The notes beneath the pieces were generated by a model that worked only from the letters and a program-made list of their open reading frames with translations, ran no database searches and had not been told where the DNA came from. Shown here piece by piece: positions 5,469 to 14,400 of a stretch of 26,682 bases of DNA. The DNA is from a virus. Location of the stretch: positions 1 through 26,682 of the IMG/VR virus record IMGVR_UViG_3300032194_000096. The stretch is one strand, 5' to 3'. Positions within the stretch are counted from its first letter, which is position 1. Each line of letters starts with the position of its first letter. The translations under genes and the position numbers were made by a program.

Positions 5469-8400
5469 ATGGTCGTAAAGAATAGGAGCATCTCTCATTT
5501 AATTGAGGATCAATTACCTGAATTTATCGTAACCGATTATCCACTATTTGCTCGTTTCTTGGAGAAATACTACGAGCAAGCAGGATCTCGTGGGCAGCCA
5601 TTTGATATTCTCAATAATCTAGAAACATATAGAGATATTGATTTCTATGAGGAGTCTTTGCTAGATCAAAGTTCCCCTTTGGTTGGAATTATCAACAATA
5701 CCGATTCTACTATTGAAGTAGAAGATGCGTCTTCATTCCCTAGTAAAAACGGTTACATCAAAATCGATGATGAAATTTGTTTTTACAAAGAAAAGCAAGG
5801 TAATGTTTTCTATGATGTTTCCAGAGGAGTAAGTGGAAACACCAAACTAGGAGATCTTTACACTGAAAGTGAATTTGTTACCACTCAGGCAGCAGCACAC
5901 TCTGGAACTGAAGTATACAATGTAAGCAATCTGTTCTTGTATGCATTAGTCAAAAACTTTGAACTCGATTATCTCGATTCATTTCCACAGAAATATTTGA
6001 AGCAAGAAATTGATAAGAGGACACTTATCAAGAATATTTCTAATTTTTACAAAGTAAAGGGAACCGAGACTTCAATCAAGTTTATTTTCAACACGATTGT
6101 TGCTAGGGATTCTGATAATGTTCCTACAACATATAACCCAAAAGACTTCACTTTAAAGTCTTCTACTTCTGATTGGACAACTGCATATTCTTTAAAAGTT
6201 AAAATACTTGGGGGTGACCCACAGGACCTTATTGGAAATAGAATTACACAAAATAATGGTGATTTAGGATTCTCTTCTGCGGTAGTTGATAACGTAAGAC
6301 CAATCGGTGGATCACCTGATGAACAGATCCACGAAGTCATTCTAAACCAGTCAACTGTCAATGGAACGTTCAGGATTGCATCCCGAACTGAACTAGAAAA
6401 AGACATTCCAGAAACAACATCGAAAGGAGATTTAGTAACAGTTCAATCAACTGTTGGATGGAAGAGGTTTGGAAAGTTTATCGTCAACAACGAAACCTTT
6501 GAATTCAATGATAAGAATGTAAAACAGTTTACATTACTTGGCAGAGATGGTTCTGCTACTCATGCTGCAGGAACATCTGTATATGATTATGCTCCAGCAG
6601 TATACCGCGATTTTGAATTAATTGTTTTTGGCGTCTTATATGACCTAGAAACTCAAAGTAATTCGACTTACTCTCTACCTGGAGATCCAGTTCAATCAAC
6701 TCTTCCTGGATTTACCACAAAAGATAGAATCATTTATGATGTTGTAGATGAAGCAGTTCGTTGGAGAGTCAATTTAAACAATGCATATCCAACTGCAGTG
6801 ACTAATAATGTATTGCAACCTGAGTTAATAAAATATCTCGGTGGTGTATCTGCAATTTATGAAGATGATCAATTCTACTATATCTGTTCATCTGGATATC
6901 CAACTTATGATATTCTAACTGCTGCAAGTTCTGGAACTCTTTCTGATGCAAAGAATTTAAAGATTGTTAGAAAGAGACCAACTCAAACAACAGAGATTTA
7001 CAAAACCACTAATACTTCGGTAGGTGTGTTCTTAGATGGAACTATTGCTTATAGTTTTAGAGATTCTGATCTTGTAAAATTTGGCAGTATTCAAGAAATT
7101 GAAGTTACTCAAAAAGGATCTGGATACAAAGCAGCACCTTATGTTCTAGTTAATAATCAAGCAGGAAAAGCAAGAGCATTCTTAAGTGGCGAAACAGTTG
7201 ATAGAATTGTATCACTTGATGATACGTCATATACTACTGATCCAGAAATTACAATCACTTCTGGTAGAAATGCAAAAGTTCGTGCTATTGTCACTAATGG
7301 AGCGGTAACGAGTCTCGTAATTGAAAATCCAGGAGAATATTACTCTTCACCTCCTATTGTAAGAATTACTGATAGAAGTGGAAGAGGAAAGTTTGCATCT
7401 TTCAATGCAATTATTGATAATGATGGTAGATTAGTTGATTTTGAAAGGATTGAGACTGGAAGACTATACACTCAAGAATTTGTAAAGGTTGAGATAATTG
7501 CAGAAGGTAATTTTGCAGAAGCAGAAGCAAATATCAGAGAATGGGTTAAGAACAGATATTCTGTTGAACAATCTTTATTGGATCAAAATGGAGGAACTTT
7601 ATTTGACAATACCTTCACCACTAACAAAAAACTTTATGGTGTTATCAGTAATCCACGAAGACTTCGTTTATTACTAAGCGACAATATTCAAAGTAATCTA
7701 TCAGAAGCAAATATACTAGCACACTCTCCTATAATTGGATATGCATATGATGGCAATCCGATCTATGGTCCTTATGGATATAGCGACCCAGGAGATTCGT
7801 CCTCTTCTATTTCCAGAATGATTTCTGGATACTCTTTGAATAATTCAAGAACTGGTGGTCCTTCGACTACAACATATCCATTAGGAACGTTTATTGATGA
7901 TTATACATGGAGTAAGAGTGAACTGACTGGTAAAACTGCTCTCGATGAAAACAATGGTAGATATTGTGTAACTCCAGAGTATCCTGAAGGAACATATGCA
8001 TACTTTGTCACCATCACTGCGACTGGTCAACCTGCATATCCATACATTTTAGGAGAAAATTATTATTCACTTCCAGTTGCTTCAAACTATGATCAATCTC
8101 TAAATCAAGATGATCTGCCTACTGATATTAGCAGATTGAATGTTAATAACACTTTAGATGCTAGTGGATTTAATTCTATTGCAACAATTAGATCGACAAC
8201 TAGAGGTTCTGTAAGTGGCGCAAATGTTGAGGTCAAAAACACTACACCACGTTCTTTTTCTGTGGATTGTGTAGTAGAAATTGATGACTCTTCAACAAAA
8301 GGTGTAGGAGCTCTTGCAACTATTAGTGAAGTTACAGGAGAGACGATTGACAAGATTGAGTCTGTTCAGACAAAATCAGTAAAAATTAATACTATTCGTC

Positions 8401-11400
8401 CAATTTATTTCTTCGATGGTGATACTGTCACTCAAGGAACTACTACAGGAACTGTTGTTGGCGACTCTTTCAATACAAATGAGTTTTTATTGAGAAATGT
8501 AAGTGGAACTTTCAATGCCACTGATAGAATTAAGTCCAATAGAACTATTATTAACGTAATTGTTGATAAAGAATCTGAGTATACAAAAGGATCTACTATT
8601 TCTTTATTTGATGGCATTGATAGCATCATTGCTACTGCAACTGTTTTAGAGTCTACTAAAGGACAAAACGCAGTCAAACTCCAGGTTTTAACTGGAAGTT
8701 TTGTTGTTGATCCATCTTATAGTTTAGTTAGCAATCAAATTACAGATACCAGTGGTTCAAAAATATTATCTGTTATTTCTTTGAGTAGTGATGTAGATGT
8801 ATTTTCTGTTGATGATAATGTAATTTCTGTATTTACAGATGCTGATCACAACCTTTCTGTTAATGATACCGTAAATGTATCTGTAATTCCAGATGATACT
8901 ACTACAGAAACCGTTTATTACATTAGAAAGAGAAGATTCCAACAAGTAAAACTACAATCACCAGAATTTGCTTCGACTATTAGAGATACTGGTATTGGTA
9001 GAATTGATACCTTACTTGCTGGAACTGATTATGCAAACACTACCTATGGTGGTGGAACCTTTACAGATGTTGAAGTTATCTTTACAAATCCAGACTCCGC
9101 AAGAAGTGCTACAGGTCAAATTGTAGGTTCTGGTGCTGGAACTACTGCAGTTCTTGGCAATGAAGGTGGAGAGAGAAATGCTAGAGCTACGGTTACTGTA
9201 GGTTTTACTAAAGTTGTTGAGAGTGTAATTAACTCCACAAAGACCATCCAGGTAGACGATATCGATAATGTATATGTTGGACAGAATGTAAAAGGTGAAA
9301 ATATTGCAGCAAATACTGTTGTTCTTTCTATAGATTCTGCAAATAGAAAAGTAACTCTAACAAATCCAGATACAACTAACATTTTTACAGGGAATGTAAA
9401 TTTTGCAATCTTCAATCCTGGTGTCATTTCCAATGTTGTTATCACTACCAGAGGAACTACTTACAGAAAAGGTGATTTAATTTCATTCAAAAATTCTGAT
9501 GTAGATAAACCAACTCTAGCAATAACTAGAGATTTCATTGGAATTATTGATCATGTTGGATATTCTGTATCTGATTCTACGCTAAGATTAACCAGTGCTA
9601 GAGGTCTTTCTAAAGATGACTTACTGCAAGTAGGTTCGGAAATTGTTAAAGTATTGAGTGTAGACCTAGAAAATAATCAGGTTGAGACTATAAGATCTCA
9701 AAACAATACTACTGCTTCTGATCATTTCAATGGTTCATCGGTAACTTTAATCAATCCACAATATAGATTCAACGTTGGATATCGTCCATCTGGAAATACC
9801 AACAGTGATCCATTTGTATCTTCTTATGATCCAGTAACTCAACTACTAACAGTTTCTTTTGCTTATAGTCAATCATCAGTAACTGAATTGTCATTGAGTT
9901 CTGTTTTCAATGATCAGAGTGTTCCTGCTAAACCTGTTAGAATAGTTAAACTAGAGTTTGTAAACAATAAGTTTGAATTTTCTCCCGAAGATGTTGAAAA
10001 TACATTCACAGAACTACAAACTATAGAACTTCAAAATTATTACAAATACAAATTTGATACTTCACATAGTTCTATGGCAAACACATACTTGGAATTTTCT
10101 CCAAGTATTAACAAAAATATTATTGCACTTGATAGTTTTAGAAACAGCATTGCTCCAGGAAATGCAGGATCATATATTACGCTAAAACCAGGAGCAAACT
10201 TTGGTTATTTGGGTAATGGATTTACTACTGTTAGCAGCAGTGACACCATTCAAGGAAATTCAACAATTAATACTGAAGCAAGTTATAAGACCAGTTTTAC
10301 TAATTATTATTTCTTTGATAAAAATGGCGATGTAGAGACTGCAAATCAGTCATTTACCATTGTTCCTGATTCATTAGAAGGAGAAAAGGAAGTAATATAC
10401 AAGACTAATAATGTATTTGTATATTCATACGATAAACCACCACAATATGATGGTTCTGGAACCATGTCATATACCACTAGTGGAAAATCTGCTATTGGTC
10501 AACCACATGCAATTAAAATTGATAACGTTGGAGAAGGGTATGACATTATTCCCCCAGTTCTTGGTATTCTTCCATCGGAAGAAAATAGAGCAACGTTAGA
10601 ATTAACATATGATAATCTCAATAATAACATTGCAAATGTTGTTGTTAAAGAAGGTGGATCTAAGTATAGAAAACCAAAAGCAATTATTGATGGCAATGGT
10701 CTCAGAGCAGAGATTGAATTGGTCAATCAAAATGGATCCATTGTTTATGCATATGTTACAAATAAAGGATTTGATTATACCGAACTACCAGAAGTAAGAG
10801 TCATAGAGACTGATGTAGACTGTTATTTGGAGTCTAATGATATTGGAGTTCCAGAATCAGTTGAAGTTACTTCTAGTGGATTCTTGTTCAATACGGATAC
10901 TTCACATAGAAGAAAGTATTTTTCTAATACTCAATTAAGGATTTCTAACTTTGAGCAGAAAGCATTTTCTGTTGGTGAAAAAGTCACACAAGAATACCTT
11001 GGCGTGGAATATGCTTCTGGTGTTGTTTCTAAAAATGGTTTTAGACAAGGAACAAATATTCTTAGATTAGAGTCGGTAACTGGAGAGTTTATCAAGGGTC
11101 TTACTATTAAAGGTAGTGCAAAAAATAACACTGCTAAAGTAGAAGAAATCTCTGTATCTGAGTTTAGTCCATCTATAAAATCTTTCTCTGACAATATCGG
11201 TTTTTACACCTCAGATAGAGGAAAACTCAGTCATTATACTCAAAGAATTACAGATTCGTATTTCTATCAAGACTATTCATATGTAATTAAATCAAAGACT
11301 CCAATTAATGTTTGGAGAGATTTGATTTTGCAAACAACTCACCCAGCAGGATTTAAAGTATTTGGCGAAGTAATTGTCAATACTGAGCAAAAGAGCAGTA

Positions 11401-14400
11401 TCAAGAAGGGTGGAGCAGTAAGTTGCACAAAGATTGATTTGAGTGTTCCTCAAATTTCACAACATAATCAGTTTAGAACTATTCAGCAGTCATTCGTCAA
11501 TTTCAACAATATTGATGAACAGTATGGTGCTGGAACAGTATATGTCAATGCTCAGAATAATACTGAGACATATGCAACTGAAATTATCCTTAATACTCCA
11601 TTTGATGGTGTAATCGACCCTGTTACTGGCGTTGTATCTGGAACTAAGACGTTTGTAATGATTGATAAGTCAACAAACTTACCAATCACGCCATTCAATG
11701 AGCAGCAATTACTAGTAACTATTGATGGTGTAGTCCAAGAACCAGGAGAAGCATTTACTGTAAGTGGATCTAACATTACATTTGCAGTTGCTCCTCTTGG
11801 AGAAAACACCGTAGAGTCTCAAGTTGTTCCAGCACAAAAATTCCATTGCAGATCATTTAGATTTAAGCGTGATGATCTTAATACAGAGTATCTGAAGAAA
11901 ATTAGAAACTTCTTCCAAAGAGGTGGTAGATGGATTGATTCTGCAAATCAGATTAAATTTAACAAAGACTTTATTGTAGAAGAATCGATTGGATATGCAA
12001 TTGAGACTCATCCAAATGTTCCATGGAACATCTATGAGCAGAAATGTTCTAGAGATATTAGACTTATCTTGGATGCTATCGAGCATGATATTAGATTTGG
12101 CGGAAACAGAAAGGTTCATGAAGCAGGTTCTTCATACTTCTTGTCTACCAATGCATTAGATCATATTGATAATGAACTTACTGAAAGTTTAGATACATTC
12201 AAGTATGCAGCGAAATTATGTTCTGCTGCTCTTAGAAACTGGGATTACACTGTAACAAATGCTGTCATTACCCCAACATCTAATGTAATTACAGTTCCAG
12301 ATACATTTGGAATTGTTGTTGGAATGAACGTAAGCAGTGGATCACAGTTCCCAGAAGATACAAAAGTAACAGAAGTTGTCAATGATACTCAAATTAGAGT
12401 CTCTAGCAATGCAAGAATAGCAGCATCCACTGCTTTAGTGGTGACAACTGGATCGACAGAAGTCATTTCAGTTGACACTACTGTTACCACTGTTGTTAAC
12501 GAAGGCAACATTGAAGTTGGAACTGTTTCTGTTGCTAGCGGTGGAACTACGACGTTAACATCTACCTATTCGGTTAATAACATTCCTCAAGCAACGTTCT
12601 CCTTAAGTAAGATCAATAATGGCACATTCTATGATGCTTCTAATCTAATTGAAGCAAACAGAACTTACATTCAAGAAGAAACTATTGGATGGGTCAAGAC
12701 AACGTATCCAACATTACAAATCCCAGATGAAACCAAGTGTAAGAGAGACACTGGTCTTTTAGTGGATGCTGTTGTCCACAACTTACGTTTTGGTGGCACC
12801 ACTAAAATTGTAGATTTTGCGAAGTCTTATTATATTGGCAATAGAGTAAAGCATATTAACAACGAACTTGCAGAGTCCGTAGCAGCATACAAATTTGCAG
12901 TTTCTCTTATGGTTCTTGCCATGAGAGGATCACTACCTTCTGGAAATTACACCAATGAAACTCCATATTATGACACAAATATTCTAGATGATCCCAATCA
13001 GTATTTCCCACAGTGTGCTGAGGTAGAGTCTGCATTGAATTCTTATGCTGGAATTATTGACACTCTATTGATGGATGGTATTGGTTTGATACAACCAGAA
13101 CCAGAAAATAATCAAAGAGCAGGTAATTGGACTACTAGGAGAACGTATTCCAATTACAATTTAATCCCAGATCCACTCTTGCTAGCAGAGGAGTGCAATA
13201 ACGTCGTAGAGTCAATCAAGTCTCTTAACGGTGTCCTAGACGGAGTTCTCAATAATGGTCCAAATTCTGTTCCAAAAACAAATCCAGACTTCATTGATGG
13301 TGAGAATACCGATTTTGAATTATACTATGAAGGTGGAGCAAGAGTAAAAACCGCACCAAGTGAAGACCTTCTCGTATTCATTAATGGTGTTGTTCAGTTA
13401 TATGATAGTTATGATATCATCAGATCTGAAGATCCATTAGTTCCTGATATTATTCGTTTCTCTGAAGCTCCAAGATGGGAACAAGAAGACAACGTATTAA
13501 CTGTTCAGGAACCTCTTGCCGTTGATAAAACGTTTATCGTTAGAACAGGAAGTTACGAAAAGGCAGTCATAGACAGCGATTTGGTTCGTATCAAAGGAAC
13601 TGGTCCTTTCCCACTATATGATTCTGAGGATGGAAAGATTAAGTATATCGATGATGACAGATATGCTTACGTTTTCGTCGATGGTGTATTCCAGAGAAGA
13701 GGAGATTCTTATGTTCAAAGTGGTTCTACAATCACATTTAAGAAACCTCTTGTTTCTACTACCTTAGAGGATGGAACTACTGTTGCAAATAGAGTCGATG
13801 TTCTCGTATTATATGGTAGAGATTTAGATCAGAAACTCACATTCTACGATTTTGAACCAGAAACATATGTAAACGAAGTTACTTTAACAATTACTGAAGA
13901 AGAAACTTTACCATCATATCCAACAACTGCAGATCTTTCTGTTTGGTATTTTGTTAATAACAGAAGATCTGATGTATATGTTTATGAATTGATCAGTGGA
14001 AGCACAACTAACTTCCAGATACTTGGCAATTTCAAGTATTCCGAATTTACAGAACCATATGTATCTAATTTAATTCTTGGTAGTAGGTGGAATCTATATG
14101 ATATTCAACCAGATTCTGTTATTGTATTGTCTTCTGCTCCTACTTGGTATGATGTTGTTCAACAATACAACAATCCTTCATTGAGAACTTTGGAGTTTAG
14201 AGCATATCAATTAGATGGTGATCTAGTCGCAACATTTGATTATTATAAAAATGTTGATGACGAGAGACTTCTTACCAGAGATGCTATTGCTCTATTCTAT
14301 AAGAGACCTGGCGGAGCAAGAGAATATTGGGATGAAAAATCTGGTCCATTCGTCAACCTGAGACCAGGAGATAAAATTAAAATTGATGGCGAAAAATCTC

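Noticed and set aside
10411-10797. Two 62-aa plus-strand ORFs inside the giant gene
   Set aside because: They are in another frame of a well-supported coding region and have unnatural composition (runs of His, Ile, Met); no ribosome sites.
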